From positions 2,418,001-2,482,000 of the forward strand of contig OZ241987.1 in assembly GCA_965204395.1 (NCBI GenBank): a stretch of DNA of 64,000 nucleotides. Reading direction: 5' to 3'. Under the pieces are notes generated by a model, which had not been told where the DNA came from, did not search any database, and saw nothing but the letters and a program-made list of their open reading frames with translations. Shown here in pieces: positions 1 through 9,565 of this stretch. Made by a program: the position numbers and the translations under genes. The first letter of the stretch is position 1. Each line of letters begins with the position of its first letter. This DNA is from Bin87 sp965204395. Lineage in GTDB: Bacteria; Chloroflexota; Dehalococcoidia; Lucifugimonadales; UBA3495.

Positions 1-1
1 T

Positions 2-1642
2 GGGGAGACTCAAAAGAGTTTCAACGTCCCGATCATCAATGACTGTGTCAACGATCCTGGGGAGAAAGTAGGCTTTTGGCTGAGTAGCGTCGCCGGCGAT
101 ACTGCTCTCTCCAGTTGGTTCGAGAATAAAGTGGTCGGCAACCATTACGTCATTCAGAACCATGACACCGTGGTCCTACCTGAAAACTTCCAGCCCGCGG
201 TGGTCAGTGCCATCTCGGACGCCACCATCGTGAACGAAAGCGGCACGCGCCAGGTATCCCTGTCCGGCGTATTCTCCGATGCTGACAGCAACACGCTTAC
301 CATTACAGCGAGGTCGTCTGACACGGCGATTGCGACAGCGGCAGTAGCCACGGACCAGTCGTCACTGACGGTTACAGCCAAGAAGCGTGGCGCGGCGACT
401 ATTACGGTCACCGCAAGCGACGGTAATGGCGGTTCGGTGGACGACACTTTCACCGTCAAGGTGAAGACGGCACCGGTGGTGGCCTCGGCTATCGCCGACG
501 TGAGCGGGTTGGTCATAGGCGGCACCCATAAAGTATCCGTCTCTGGCGTGTTCAGTGATGCTGATAGCGATGCGCTGACCATCACTGCTACATCGTCAAG
601 CGACGCTATTGCTACCGCTGCTGTAGCTGCCGATGGCTCCAGCGTGAACCTAGCTGCCAAGAGCCGTGGCACGGCGACCATCACTGTCACCGCGCAGGAC
701 AGCGACGGCAACCAAGTCAGCGACGCTTTTGACGTAACGGTGGTCCAGGTCAACAACCCGCCCACGGTGTCCAGCTCCATCAACGACGCCACCATCGTCA
801 ACGAGAGCAGGACACACCAGGTGTCCCTGTCGGGCGTGTTCAGCGACGCCGACCAGGACTCCCTGACCATCACTGCATCGTCGTCCGAAGAGAAGATCAC
901 CACCGTGTCGGTTTCCGCCGACTACGCGACGTTGACGTTGAGCGCGCAGGCCCGCGGGTCTGCGACCATCACGGTAACCGCCAATGACGGGAACGGCGGC
1001 TCAGTGGTAGACGCATTCACCGTAACCGTGAAGGCGGCACCAGTGGTGGCCAACGCCATTGCCGATGTGAGCGAACTGGCGGTGGATGCAACTCACGAAA
1101 TCTCCCTGTCGGGCTTGTTCGCCGATGCCGACGGGGATGCGCTGACCGTCAGCGCCACCACCTCGGACAGTGCAGTTGTCCACGTCTCCAATACCATTGA
1201 CCCATCTACCGGGTCGGCAACCGCCATCACGGTGACCGGGGTGGACTTTGGCACCGCGACCATCACGGTCACGGCCCGAGACTCCGACGGCAACAGCGTG
1301 AGCGACGAGTTCGACGTAACGGTGCCCGCCGCGCAGGAACAGCAGGCGGCGGAGCTGCCCGGTCCCGTTGTGGGTCTGGAGCTGACGGCCTCGGCGGAGA
1401 ACAGCGTGATCGTGCGCTGGAGTGCTCCCGAGACCGGCGGCGCTCCCAAGGGCTACATCGTGCACCTCAAGCCTGAAAACGGCAAGAAGGGCAGCGGCAA
1501 GATCAAGCGGCCCAAGGCGAAGAAGACGCAGGTGAAATTCAACAACCTGCAATCTGGTCAGACCTACGAAGTCTGGGTACGGGCGCAGAACGAGGCCGGC
1601 AAGGGCGAACGGATCCACGCCACCATCACTTTGCCTGAGTAA
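2..1642 (+). CDS. Ig-like/FN3 repeat surface protein, 5' truncated by window
   Basis: The frame is open from base 2, so the true start lies outside the window; the GTG at 131 is only the first internal start codon. The visible part has four tandem repeats of about 90 residues, each with a VSLSGVFSDAD-type core followed by TITVTA and DGNG/DSDGN turns, which read as Ig-like/cadherin-like domains. A final domain of about 95 residues (Gly-Leu-Glu start, W in the B strand, YEVWVRAQNEAG near the end) is a typical FN3 domain. Repeats 1 and 3 resemble each other more than repeats 2 and 4, suggesting duplication of a two-domain unit. No membrane anchor is seen after the FN3 domain. A role as an extracellular adhesin or cell-surface scaffold is inferred. 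A strong terminator follows. Confidence 0.85.
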   Translation, partial: GETQKSFNVPIINDCVNDPGEKVGFWLSSVAGDTALSSWFENKVVGNHYVIQNHDTVVLPENFQPAVVSAISDATIVNESGTRQVSLSGVFSDADSNTLTITARSSDTAIATAAVATDQSSLTVTAKKRGAATITVTASDGNGGSVDDTFTVKVKTAPVVASAIADVSGLVIGGTHKVSVSGVFSDADSDALTITATSSSDAIATAAVAADGSSVNLAAKSRGTATITVTAQDSDGNQVSDAFDVTVVQVNNPPTVSSSINDATIVNESRTHQVSLSGVFSDADQDSLTITASSSEEKITTVSVSADYATLTLSAQARGSATITVTANDGNGGSVVDAFTVTVKAAPVVANAIADVSELAVDATHEISLSGLFADADGDALTVSATTSDSAVVHVSNTIDPSTGSATAITVTGVDFGTATITVTARDSDGNSVSDEFDVTVPAAQEQQAAELPGPVVGLELTASAENSVIVRWSAPETGGAPKGYIVHLKPENGKKGSGKIKRPKAKKTQVKFNNLQSGQTYEVWVRAQNEAGKGERIHATITLPE

Positions 1643-1691
1643 GCGGGCACGCAATCCGAGCGGCGGCCACGCCGGCGGGTGAAGATCGAAA

Positions 1692-1728
1692 GGGGGCGTC
1701 CAGCTGCGGCTGGGCGCCCCCTTTGTTT
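1692..1728 (+). terminator. Rho-independent terminator
   Basis: A 13-bp stem (GGGGGCGTCCAGC pairing with GCTGGGCGCCCCC, one G-T pair) closes a 4-nt loop and is followed by CTTTGTTT. It sits 50 bases after the Ig/FN3 gene and faces the convergent membrane-protein gene. Confidence 0.85.
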
Positions 1729-1736
1729 CGCCCAGA

Positions 1737-2213
1737 TCAGCTCCTCAGCCATCGCCAGGCCCGCCATGTTGCCAGTAGTCCGATGATGAGACTTCCGACA
1801 CGCCAGGTCAGAGAGAAGTCCCAGCCTTCGGCCACACCGTCCACGAACACAGGCGCCATGGCGATTGCCACCATCAGACCGCCGTAGGCAACGGTAAAGC
1901 CCATGGACACCAGGCAACCTACCCTGGTCAGACGCCCAGCCCACCCCTGCGGACTACAGCGCACGGCGGCGTAAACGGCCCCAGACGGCATGATCAGCAG
2001 CAACAGCACGGCGAGCGGAGCAGCCAGGACCAGCAGAGGCATCAACAGCCACGGCGACAGGAACATGGCAACCAAGACGACGTAGAAGTACAGGCCGTAG
2101 GTCCCCGAAAACACGGCGAACCAGGGCAGCAGCGCCGCGCCGACCAGGTACGCCCTCGTTAGGAGCATCGGCCGCGGGTAGTCCACTTCAGCCACGCCGG
2201 CACCCATGCTCAC
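1737..2213 (-). CDS. Hypothetical multi-pass membrane protein
   Basis: A 158-residue protein rich in Leu, Val, Ala and Trp with about four or five hydrophobic segments (roughly residues 20-38, 42-75, 98-120 and 138-152). No family was recognised. It is convergent with the upstream surface protein gene. No charged catalytic motif is visible. Its neighbour at 2477 on the same strand is another small membrane protein, so the two may form a minor transcription unit, but the roughly 260-base gap between them argues against tight coupling. Confidence 0.55.
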   Translation of the reverse strand: MSMGAGVAEVDYPRPMLLTRAYLVGAALLPWFAVFSGTYGLYFYVVLVAMFLSPWLLMPLLVLAAPLAVLLLLIMPSGAVYAAVRCSPQGWAGRLTRVGCLVSMGFTVAYGGLMVAIAMAPVFVDGVAEGWDFSLTWRVGSLIIGLLATWRAWRWLRS

Positions 2214-2476
2214 GGCCCCGTAATCCCTTCCACAAACGGCATCTCACGCGCACTGGTTGCCATCAGCAAGACACCCGCCGATGGAGCTATGCGTAACAGA
2301 CGCATATTCACGCCGCGACCTCCGCCGCAATGGGCCCATTTTGCGCACCAGACGAACTCAGACATCCCTTTCAACCGATGGTAAGAGAATTGCCATTGAG
2401 ACCATCAAAATCGATCTGGGGGCCTGACAGGCCTTGCCCTTAAATCCGTTTTTGCCACAAGAGTCTGGCTGGCCGG

Positions 2477-2797
2477 TCACGCGCGATTGACAAGACTGCG
2501 ACGCCGCCAGAGACGGCAGGCACCCCAAGCAGCCGCGCCGCTGGGTATGGGCAGCAGGAAGTACCCGACGAAGGAGGAGGAAGCCTCCGGCAACAGGAAC
2601 AAGCCCTCTAACCAGTACCAGCCCATCGAGCCGGCCACACCGACAAACCCGCCGGCAATCCCGGCCAGCAACCCCTTGCGCCAACTGACGCCGTCCATCC
2701 GCCAGGCGCAGACCAGTCCGACCGCCAAGGCGGGGACGAACGCGAGCAGTAGCAGCAGCCACCAGAGGAAGATGAGCAGGAAGAAGTAGGTCAGCAT
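2477..2797 (-). CDS. Small hypothetical membrane protein
   Basis: A 106-residue protein beginning with a very hydrophobic stretch (FFLLIFLWWLLLLLAF) and containing two further hydrophobic segments near residues 43-60 and 65-90. The segment from about residue 42 to 57 is glycine-rich (AGIAGGFVGVAG), as seen in packed transmembrane helices. It has an ATG start and no recognised family. It lies just downstream, on the same strand, of the large FN3 protein but beyond that gene's terminator. Confidence 0.5.
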   Translation of the reverse strand: MLTYFFLLIFLWWLLLLLAFVPALAVGLVCAWRMDGVSWRKGLLAGIAGGFVGVAGSMGWYWLEGLFLLPEASSSFVGYFLLPIPSGAAAWGACRLWRRRSLVNRA

Positions 2798-3021
2798 GGT
2801 TACTGGGGAATGCAGAGCAGGGCAGATCGGCGTCAGCCAAATACAGGCCGTTTCCGCGCGTCACAAGCCCACAGAAGCAGTTTTCGACGATGTTAGGTAA
2901 ATCTTTGCCGCCGGCGCGGTTTCAATCGCTCTACGGGCTTGATACGGCTAATTGCACGCTGCCGGATTGTTGACCTGATTGGCCGGTTCCGCTGCGAATC
3001 AACGGGCCGCAGGTTCACCAA

Positions 3022-3060
3022 CAAAAGAAGACGGGTTGACCAGTTCGGCCAACCCGTCTT
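3022..3060 (-). terminator. Rho-independent terminator of the FN3-repeat gene
   Basis: Read on the minus strand, AGACGGGTTGGCC and its near-complement flank a short loop and are followed by CTTCTTTTGTT. It begins about ten bases after the stop codon of the FN3-repeat protein gene. Confidence 0.85.
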
Positions 3061-3070
3061 TGCCATGCGT

Positions 3071-5908
3071 CTAGCGCGGCATCCTCACCCAGCGGGCATC
3101 ATCCTGCCCGAGGTTCTCCGAAGCGGGATACCGAGCCTGGCACACCGTCGTTGCGGCAGTCTTCGCCGCCGTCAGCGCACTGGCCATCGCCATCTTGTGG
3201 GAACCGGCGTAGGCGGTCAGGTCCGCAGAAGCGTTCGACATCCCGCCCACCCAAGCCGCCAGGGCCGTGGCTTGATCCGACCGTGATTGCGCCAGAGCGG
3301 TCTCGCGCCCCACACAGGGCGGCACCGGGTCGTAACGCGCTGGCTTTCCGTTCACGATTGCCACGTACTGCGTGGCATCGCCCACGGCCTCGGCAGGCGT
3401 GGCTTGATCCGGCACGATGAGCCGCCACTCCAGCAGAGCCTCGAACTCCGTTGTCGTCGTCGCGCGCGTAATGGTCGTGAATCCGCTGTCGCCAGCCGCA
3501 TTGCCCGCCGCTAACGCCACCGTGTAGGTCTGGCCGGGAACCACCGGCACGCGCAGATCGGCCGAGGCGGTGTGAGACACCGCAGCCGCGTTACCCACCT
3601 TCAGCAGGTAGCGGGAAGCGTGTGGGTCAGGACTGGCAACCTGCACCGCCAGGTGGGCTTCACCCTTCCGGTAGACCGGCGACAGCGTGAAGGACGGCGG
3701 ATCGGGAACGACCAACGCCGTCACGTCACGGTAGGAGTACTCGCCGGTCCCGAGCTCGTTGCCCGCCGCCACACCGATGCGGTAGGTGTTGCCCAGCTCA
3801 ACGGCGAACTCGTGCTCCGCGTCGGGCATCGCCACCTTCACGGGCGCAGCGTCGCCCACACTGAACATGTGGTAGTTGGCCTGATCCTGCGGGTCGCTCA
3901 CCGTAACCGTGGCCTCCGCGCCGTCATTGCCCCTGGCGAACGTAACAGTGAACGACGGTGCGTCCACCTCTTCCACGATGGACACGGTGGCCGAGCCGTA
4001 ATCGCCCAGACCGACCTCAGTGCGCGCCGCCACGCCAACGGCGTAGTCGGTTCCCGCAGCAGCGGCGAAACTAAAGCCAGCCTTGGCGGCCGCCACGCTA
4101 ACATCCGATGTCGTCCACGAGTCGGCGGCCGACGCGCGGTAGCGCACGGAATAGCCGGTGGCGTCATCGGGGACGTTCTGAACCTTCACGACCACCCGGG
4201 CCTTCCCGTCGGCGTAGACCGCCTCAGCCGTGAAGTCCGGCGTGCCCGCTTTCTCCTTCACCGCGACAGTGACGTCAACATCAGGCCCAATGCCGGCAGG
4301 GTTCAGCGCAGTCACCTTAATGGCGTAGCTGGCACCCAGCTCCGCAGCGAATGAGTAACCCGCCTGAACCACAGCGGGTATCAGAAACACGCCAACGCGT
4401 TTCGACTCCTCGTAACCCGCCTTCAGGTAACTCAGCACGTAGCCATCGAGTGCCTCGGCAGCGTCCGCAGCGGCCACGGAGACCACGATGCTGGCGGACC
4501 CGCCCGAATACTGCGCTTCCGCCGTAACGTCGGGCTCCGACGGCAACGACAGCGTGGTCAGCGTCTGATCGCTGGAGAAAGCTCCCTGGCCAGCCTGGCT
4601 CACCGTCGCCACGGCTACCTTGTACTTCGTGCCCAACTGGGCCGGGACGCCGTAGCCCGCGCCCGAAACCTGCGCGGTCGTAACGGCGGTGTCGTCATCG
4701 TTGACCCGCAACACGTAGCCCGTGGCCCCCGAAACAGCATCAGTGACCTTCACGACCAGGAACACGGCGTCCGAGCCGTAGTTGGGCGTCACCGTGAAGC
4801 CGGGCGGGTCGGGCAACGACGCAACGGTCACGTCCCGGTAGGCGTACTCGCCGTCACCCACCTGGTTGCTGGCCCGCAGGCCCACCCGGTAGGTCTCCCC
4901 GTGGGTCACGCCGGACACTTCAATGCCGTCCGCAGCGTCACCCGGATCCGCCGACACCTCAACGTAATCGGCATCGGAACCCTTCACCCGGTGACGGAGC
5001 GTGTAACCCGTGATGCCGGCCGGCGCGTTCGAAGGCGTCACCACCAGCGCGACCGAGCCCTCTCCATAGTCCACGGTCACCGTGTAATCGGGCGCCGGCG
5101 GCGGAGCCGGCGGAGACAACGACACCACATCCGACCACTTGGTCGCCCCGCAGTCTCGCTTTTGCCCCGCCACCCGAAAGTCGTGGGCCTGGGCCGGGTC
5201 CAGTCCCGTCACCGTGTGACGGTAGGATTTTTCTTCGCCGGAGCCACGCTGCTCCACCTTGGTCCACCTGCTCTCCTGCCAGCCGTCATCGCCTTCGCCC
5301 GACACCCGGCGCTGGACCTTGAACCAGAACCCGTTGCCGGCGCCGTCGCTACCGTCCTTCCAGGTGAGTACGGCGCGGCTGTAGTCCCCGTCAGCATCGG
5401 ACACCGCCACGCCAACCGGCGCAGCGGCCGTCCCTTCCGAGTATTCGTATGTCTCCTCGCCCCAGGGGCCGTGGTTGCCGTCTTCATCCAGCGCCCGTAT
5501 CCGCAGGGAGTAGGCCTTGCCCACCTCGGGCTCCTGGTTCAACCGCAACGGCCACGGCCTGTTGCCCGTCTTGGTATTTCTGGCTACTAGACCCCAAGGA
5601 CGGTCATCGCTTGAGAGGTTCGGGTCATGGCCCCAGGCAACCTGCTGCTGGTAGCCGGCCGCACCGCCGGATGCCTCGAAGCGCGCCAGGATCACCGTCC
5701 GGTTCGTGCGGCTGTTGCACACCGACTGAGCCGCCAGCGTCACGGCAGGGGCGTCATGGTCGGCATGCTCGTGCGCCTCCTGCCCCTCCCCGGGATCGTC
5801 TGCCCAAACTAAGCCGCCCTGCTGCCACCATACCGCCGCCGCCAAAAGCAGCAGCGGCAACGCCACCAACAGCGGCAGCACAGTTCTTTTCGTCATCATG
5901 CTCATCAT
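3071..5908 (-). CDS. Secreted FN3-repeat protein
   Basis: The frame is open upstream to 6004, but the start at 5908 is preferred. There a GAGGAG Shine-Dalgarno sequence precedes the ATG-ATG pair, and the protein then opens with a signal peptide (KR, then LLVALPLLLLAAAVWW). The 945-residue product has a short His/Glu/Asp-rich segment after the signal peptide, then about eight FN3-like domains of 85-95 residues. These carry recurring signatures such as GYxLRY/VxVGxAAGNELGxGEYSYRDVT. The C-terminal 110 residues contain no FN3 pattern but two cysteines and an Ala-rich helical stretch. An extracellular or surface role, possibly adhesion, is inferred. It has its own terminator. It is the second such surface protein in the first 6 kb. 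Confidence 0.85.
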   Translation of the reverse strand: MMSMMTKRTVLPLLVALPLLLLAAAVWWQQGGLVWADDPGEGQEAHEHADHDAPAVTLAAQSVCNSRTNRTVILARFEASGGAAGYQQQVAWGHDPNLSSDDRPWGLVARNTKTGNRPWPLRLNQEPEVGKAYSLRIRALDEDGNHGPWGEETYEYSEGTAAAPVGVAVSDADGDYSRAVLTWKDGSDGAGNGFWFKVQRRVSGEGDDGWQESRWTKVEQRGSGEEKSYRHTVTGLDPAQAHDFRVAGQKRDCGATKWSDVVSLSPPAPPPAPDYTVTVDYGEGSVALVVTPSNAPAGITGYTLRHRVKGSDADYVEVSADPGDAADGIEVSGVTHGETYRVGLRASNQVGDGEYAYRDVTVASLPDPPGFTVTPNYGSDAVFLVVKVTDAVSGATGYVLRVNDDDTAVTTAQVSGAGYGVPAQLGTKYKVAVATVSQAGQGAFSSDQTLTTLSLPSEPDVTAEAQYSGGSASIVVSVAAADAAEALDGYVLSYLKAGYEESKRVGVFLIPAVVQAGYSFAAELGASYAIKVTALNPAGIGPDVDVTVAVKEKAGTPDFTAEAVYADGKARVVVKVQNVPDDATGYSVRYRASAADSWTTSDVSVAAAKAGFSFAAAAGTDYAVGVAARTEVGLGDYGSATVSIVEEVDAPSFTVTFARGNDGAEATVTVSDPQDQANYHMFSVGDAAPVKVAMPDAEHEFAVELGNTYRIGVAAGNELGTGEYSYRDVTALVVPDPPSFTLSPVYRKGEAHLAVQVASPDPHASRYLLKVGNAAAVSHTASADLRVPVVPGQTYTVALAAGNAAGDSGFTTITRATTTTEFEALLEWRLIVPDQATPAEAVGDATQYVAIVNGKPARYDPVPPCVGRETALAQSRSDQATALAAWVGGMSNASADLTAYAGSHKMAMASALTAAKTAATTVCQARYPASENLGQDDARWVRMPR

Positions 5909-6098
5909 CTCGGCATCTCCTCGTGGGTCGAGCTGGGAGGGCGTCCACCATGCCGGCCTCATCCGGCGCGGCGTAGGACGCCGTCCACGGGGTTGATGCC
6001 TCAACGTTAGGGAAACGGCCGGGACCTACCCTTTGGTTCGGCACCGGTCTGACCGCCGGCCGAGAACGACATTGCCACTTCCCAGGAGTAACCACCGC

Positions 6099-7067
6099 AT
6101 GTTCACCAAGCAAATCATCCGCGCGGCCGCCGTCGCGATCATGCTCACCGTGATGATCGCCTGCGCCCTCTCTCCCGACAACGACACCCCCACCGACAAC
6201 CCCACCCACGAGACCCCCGAGACCCTGCTGCTCACGGGTGAGGACGGCAAGACCTTCACCCAAGAAGACCTCGAACGCATCCGGGCCACCGTCAACGCCC
6301 GGTCCGCCACCAACCCAGCTCGGGACAAACATGGCGCCTCCGAAGACCAACGCTGGTGCCAAGCCTGGGCACTCGACAACCTAGCCCCACACGTCTATGC
6401 CGAGTTCCTCCAACTCGACCCCGAGGACATGGACGACCTCGACAGGTCCACATGGCGAAAACGACTACGGGCCAAAAAAGCCTCCGATGTCTTCGCAACT
6501 CTGCCCGAAAGCGATCCCTGCTGGGTGTACTGGTCCGAACCTTTCAACAAGGCCAACGCCGACAAGCGCAACCGCCAGTACGAGGCCGAATGCCTCCGCC
6601 ACGTGGCACAGAGCGCCGACTACCAGTGGGCCTCCCTGGCCGAAGCCGCCGTACGATACGACGACACCACCGCCTACGAGATCCCCAACCAGCATGTCCG
6701 ATTACTGCAATGGCTGCACACCCCAGGCCGCAAACTCCTCAAAAAGGACGAGCCGCCACATGAACTCCTCCGCCGAATAGCCCTTGACCCCGACGCAGCC
6801 GCCTCCGCCCGCAACTCGAACATCCCCGAACGACGCGAACTCTCCCGTCTAACCGAACTCCACGGTCCGTCCGTCACCGAGCACTGGGGCCTCTTGGATG
6901 CCGTAGATGGCTACGGCTTCAAAGCATGCCGGCACTTCTACCCGCAACTGTTCCACGGATACTGGGTGCCCTTTGCCCAACCATCCGACAAGCCGCACCG
7001 GCAGCTTTCCGACGAGGAACTCGCCCAAGTCGAGCATCTCCGAGAAGGACCGCTATACCTACCGTAA
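6099..7067 (+). CDS. Putative lipoprotein, family shared with 19432
   Basis: The start at 6099 is chosen over an upstream in-frame start because AGGAG precedes it by ten bases and the product then begins with a lipoprotein signal peptide ending TVMIAC (Cys22). The mature part opens with an Asp/Pro/Thr-rich linker. A region beginning W-A-L-D-N-L and containing MDDLDRSTWR, EPFNKANADKRN, EIPNQHVRLLQWL and, near the end, C-x-HFYPQLFHGYWVPF matches the lipoprotein at 19432-20685 block by block. Three cysteines outside the lipobox appear conserved between the two. No known domain was recognised. It is probably anchored to the outer face of the membrane. The divergent neighbour is the secreted FN3 protein. 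Confidence 0.8.
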   Translation: MFTKQIIRAAAVAIMLTVMIACALSPDNDTPTDNPTHETPETLLLTGEDGKTFTQEDLERIRATVNARSATNPARDKHGASEDQRWCQAWALDNLAPHVYAEFLQLDPEDMDDLDRSTWRKRLRAKKASDVFATLPESDPCWVYWSEPFNKANADKRNRQYEAECLRHVAQSADYQWASLAEAAVRYDDTTAYEIPNQHVRLLQWLHTPGRKLLKKDEPPHELLRRIALDPDAAASARNSNIPERRELSRLTELHGPSVTEHWGLLDAVDGYGFKACRHFYPQLFHGYWVPFAQPSDKPHRQLSDEELAQVEHLREGPLYLP

Positions 7068-7235
7068 CCATGACGGCCACCTCGCCCAAGGCACCTCATC
7101 CTCAAACCAGCCACACGGCACCGGATACCCGCATTTCCCCCACAAAACCGCCCGGACGCGCGCCGGGCGACGTGTCAGGCAAATTCCCCCAATCACCCAG
7201 TTCCGGCACCCCAACACCAACCAAGAGAGGCAATG

Positions 7236-8345
7236 ATGTACGCACGACCCGACAGCACCACCCACCACGCTGTCGAAGCAGCCAAGCACCTCTGGATGGT
7301 GCCCTACACCATGATGGGACCAACAGACCCAGACGAAGCGTTCGCCGAGTCCATCGTCAAAGACGCCCAGCACGCCTGGCGAAACTACGACAGCGAATCG
7401 TTCTGGTACTTCACCACCGGAGCCTTGGCCTACGCCCACATCGCGGCCAACGCCGTCATCGGCACCCTGGCCGACCACGACAACAGCGACGAGGTCGGCG
7501 AACTCGACGCAGACCTGATCGACGAGCAACTCGAGGAGGCCAACCACGACGTCACCATGGCCGTCGCGCACTGGTTCAGGGGAGCCGCCTTCCACTTCCA
7601 GCTCGGCGAGGTTGTCCACGACGTGTCAACCGTGAACGACCGCCCCTCCGGATTCGATTGCACGCGCAACACCAGCGAGAGCGTTTCCTGGTTCCACTGC
7701 GCCGCCGGTGACAACGACCGGCAAGCACCCTGCCTCAACTGCCCCGCCGTCCAGAGACTCGGCACACTCATCTGCCGCACCGACCTGCACGAGACCATCG
7801 ACACCATCCTCGGCCTGGCCCAAGGCGAACGGCGCGAACCCGACTTGGAACGCCTGGGGCCGCTTCCATCCCCAGCAGGTCCTGCCTCCCATTGCCTCAA
7901 GGCCATTCGCAACCTGGACGAACTGGCCAGCCGATTTGACGTTGGTTCAGACAAACACCGCGGCATCGCCTACGCCGTCTTGGCCGCCAACGACGTCATT
8001 AGGAAACTCCACCACCTGGGACATTACGCCGGCACCGACGAGGACACCCGCGACATCGAGGCCGACGCCGACCGCATCGCGGCCAGCATCCTGTCCGGCG
8101 AACCCATGGACGAGGACCGGGAATTCACCACCCCCGACGAGTACGACGAGTGCGTCATCAAGCACGAACTCACCACCGGCAAGACGACCTACGACTGCCT
8201 ACCTCCCGACGTGCCGGAAGACTGGGGCCTTGACGACCTCGGTCACGACCTTCCCTGCCGCCTCTGCCCCATGAAGTCGTCGGCACCCGAGACGGCCATG
8301 GACCGGATCATCCGGCGGTTAGCCGAGCTGCCCGAAAACGCGTAG
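7236..8345 (+). CDS. Hypothetical protein with internal duplication and CxxC motifs
   Basis: Two ATGs are adjacent (7233 and 7236); the second has the better spacing (five bases) to the AGAGG at 7226. The product of about 369 residues is built of two similar halves. Each has a helix with the pattern YA-x-x-AAN-x-VI, a Glu/Asp-rich segment, then P-C-x-x-C-P and a terminal helix (DTIL in the first half, DRIIRRL in the second). The second half is also similar to the protein at 13604. The paired cysteines suggest metal binding, which is inference. No family was recognised. It follows the 6099 lipoprotein by about 165 bases and may share its transcript. Confidence 0.7.
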   Translation: MYARPDSTTHHAVEAAKHLWMVPYTMMGPTDPDEAFAESIVKDAQHAWRNYDSESFWYFTTGALAYAHIAANAVIGTLADHDNSDEVGELDADLIDEQLEEANHDVTMAVAHWFRGAAFHFQLGEVVHDVSTVNDRPSGFDCTRNTSESVSWFHCAAGDNDRQAPCLNCPAVQRLGTLICRTDLHETIDTILGLAQGERREPDLERLGPLPSPAGPASHCLKAIRNLDELASRFDVGSDKHRGIAYAVLAANDVIRKLHHLGHYAGTDEDTRDIEADADRIAASILSGEPMDEDREFTTPDEYDECVIKHELTTGKTTYDCLPPDVPEDWGLDDLGHDLPCRLCPMKSSAPETAMDRIIRRLAELPENA

Positions 8346-8439
8346 TCCATCGGGGCCAAAGTTACCCATCGCCACGGGAACGCCACGGTCAACGAACGCA
8401 TTACAACCAGACGAAAGCCGCACAAAGAGGAGAAATCCA

Positions 8440-8877
8440 TTGAGCACCGCCACTATTCCAACAACCACCGAAAAGAACGAGGTGCACAACCACCGCACCG
8501 CCGACCTGTCGGAGATACTGGCCCATAGCGTGTGCGACGCCGCCCACTCACTGCAAACGGTGCGCGCTATGGCCCACGCGTTGGCCGAGGCCGTTCCCGA
8601 CGACCCCGAGGATCAGCCCGACCCCGGCAAGGTACGCGATCTGTCCAAAATCACCATCGACGCCTGGCGCGAGGTCAAGATGCTGACCGCCGGTGTTGAC
8701 GCCACCGATGAGCCGTCCGTGGAGCAGATCGACCTGGAGGTCCTGGCCCTCTCCATGGACGCCCGCGACCCCCAGAGGCTCGAGAAGACCGCCGCTTCGA
8801 CGGTTGAATCTGCCGGCAAGCTGTTCTCGTTGCACGCCCAACCTCTCCTGCACATCTGCCCAGTCCCCGCCCAGTAA
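8440..8877 (+). CDS. Hypothetical protein
   Basis: A 145-residue acidic, helix-rich protein starting at TTG; AGAGGAG seven bases upstream supports that start. It has no recognised domain. Residues 20-60 and 70-130 look like amphipathic helices (SEILAHSVCDAAHSLQTVR). It lies 95 bases after the CxxC-repeat protein and 160 bases before the zinc-ribbon protein, on the same strand. Confidence 0.6.
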   Translation: MSTATIPTTTEKNEVHNHRTADLSEILAHSVCDAAHSLQTVRAMAHALAEAVPDDPEDQPDPGKVRDLSKITIDAWREVKMLTAGVDATDEPSVEQIDLEVLALSMDARDPQRLEKTAASTVESAGKLFSLHAQPLLHICPVPAQ

Positions 8878-9040
8878 CGCCGCCCACGCCGGGCGAAACG
8901 GCGGAAAACACGACCAATTGGAACTCAATCGTTGACCCTTACGGACCCAACGTCCCATCAACGCCATGGCCGCCACGTCCGCAGCCAAATCACGCCTGCC
9001 GACCCGCCGAAACACACCCACGAAAGGAGATGAAGCAAGA

Positions 9041-9565
9041 ATGACCACACCAACACTGCCGCTGGACGGCCTGATGCACTGTGCCAAGTGCGGCGGCGCC
9101 ATGACGACAACGAAATCGCCAAATCACAGTTACCGATGTGCCAACGGCTGCGAAACCGCCATAGACGCCCCAAGCGCCAACCACACCCTGATCCAGCAGA
9201 TCATGCAGGACATCATGTCCGACGAGCTCGCGGCGGAACTCCGGGAAACCGTGGAAAGCCAGTTGGCAGATGCCATCCGTCAAGAGATGCCGGGCGTCAA
9301 GCCGCCCACAGTCAGCGCGGAATGGATCCGCCAGTACGGCACCGACCCCGACACATACGTCGGAGGAGACCCCGAAACTGCGTGCGAGCTGATGACCATC
9401 CTCATCGAGCGCATCGACGCCCAAGACCAAAGCGCCGTGATCACGTACCGGTTCACGTCGCTGCTGGATAACCCCACGGTAGGAACCTGCCGCCAAACAG
9501 TCAATCTCCACCCCAACTCTCAGATGGAACCGTCCAAGCAACTGGCGAAATCAGAGAGACGCTGA
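9041..9565 (+). CDS. Orphan zinc-ribbon protein resembling the C-terminal part of serine recombinases
   Basis: The ATG at 9041 follows AAGGAGA. Near the N-terminus the order LDGLMHCAKCGGAM, about 16 residues, YRCANGC is the recombinase zinc beta ribbon (CxxC...CxxxC) seen in large serine recombinases. After it come two helical stretches. There is no recombinase catalytic domain in this or the neighbouring genes, so the ribbon stands alone. The C-terminal third (ITYRFTSLLDN) also resembles the tail of recombinases. The gene at 63642 has the same arrangement and faces a recombinase-like gene. It may be a DNA-binding partner acting in trans or a relic; the intact frame and good ribosome-binding site favour a working gene. 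Confidence 0.65.
   Translation: MTTPTLPLDGLMHCAKCGGAMTTTKSPNHSYRCANGCETAIDAPSANHTLIQQIMQDIMSDELAAELRETVESQLADAIRQEMPGVKPPTVSAEWIRQYGTDPDTYVGGDPETACELMTILIERIDAQDQSAVITYRFTSLLDNPTVGTCRQTVNLHPNSQMEPSKQLAKSERR

Noticed and set aside
154..903. Long minus-strand frame antisense to the Ig/FN3 gene
   Set aside because: It mirrors the repeat structure of the real gene, has no ribosome-binding site, and its composition follows from GC-rich codons on the other strand.
3572..5590. Long plus-strand frames antisense to the FN3-repeat gene
   Set aside because: They are His/Arg/Val-rich shadow frames without starts or domains; the minus strand has signal peptide, FN3 domains and terminator.
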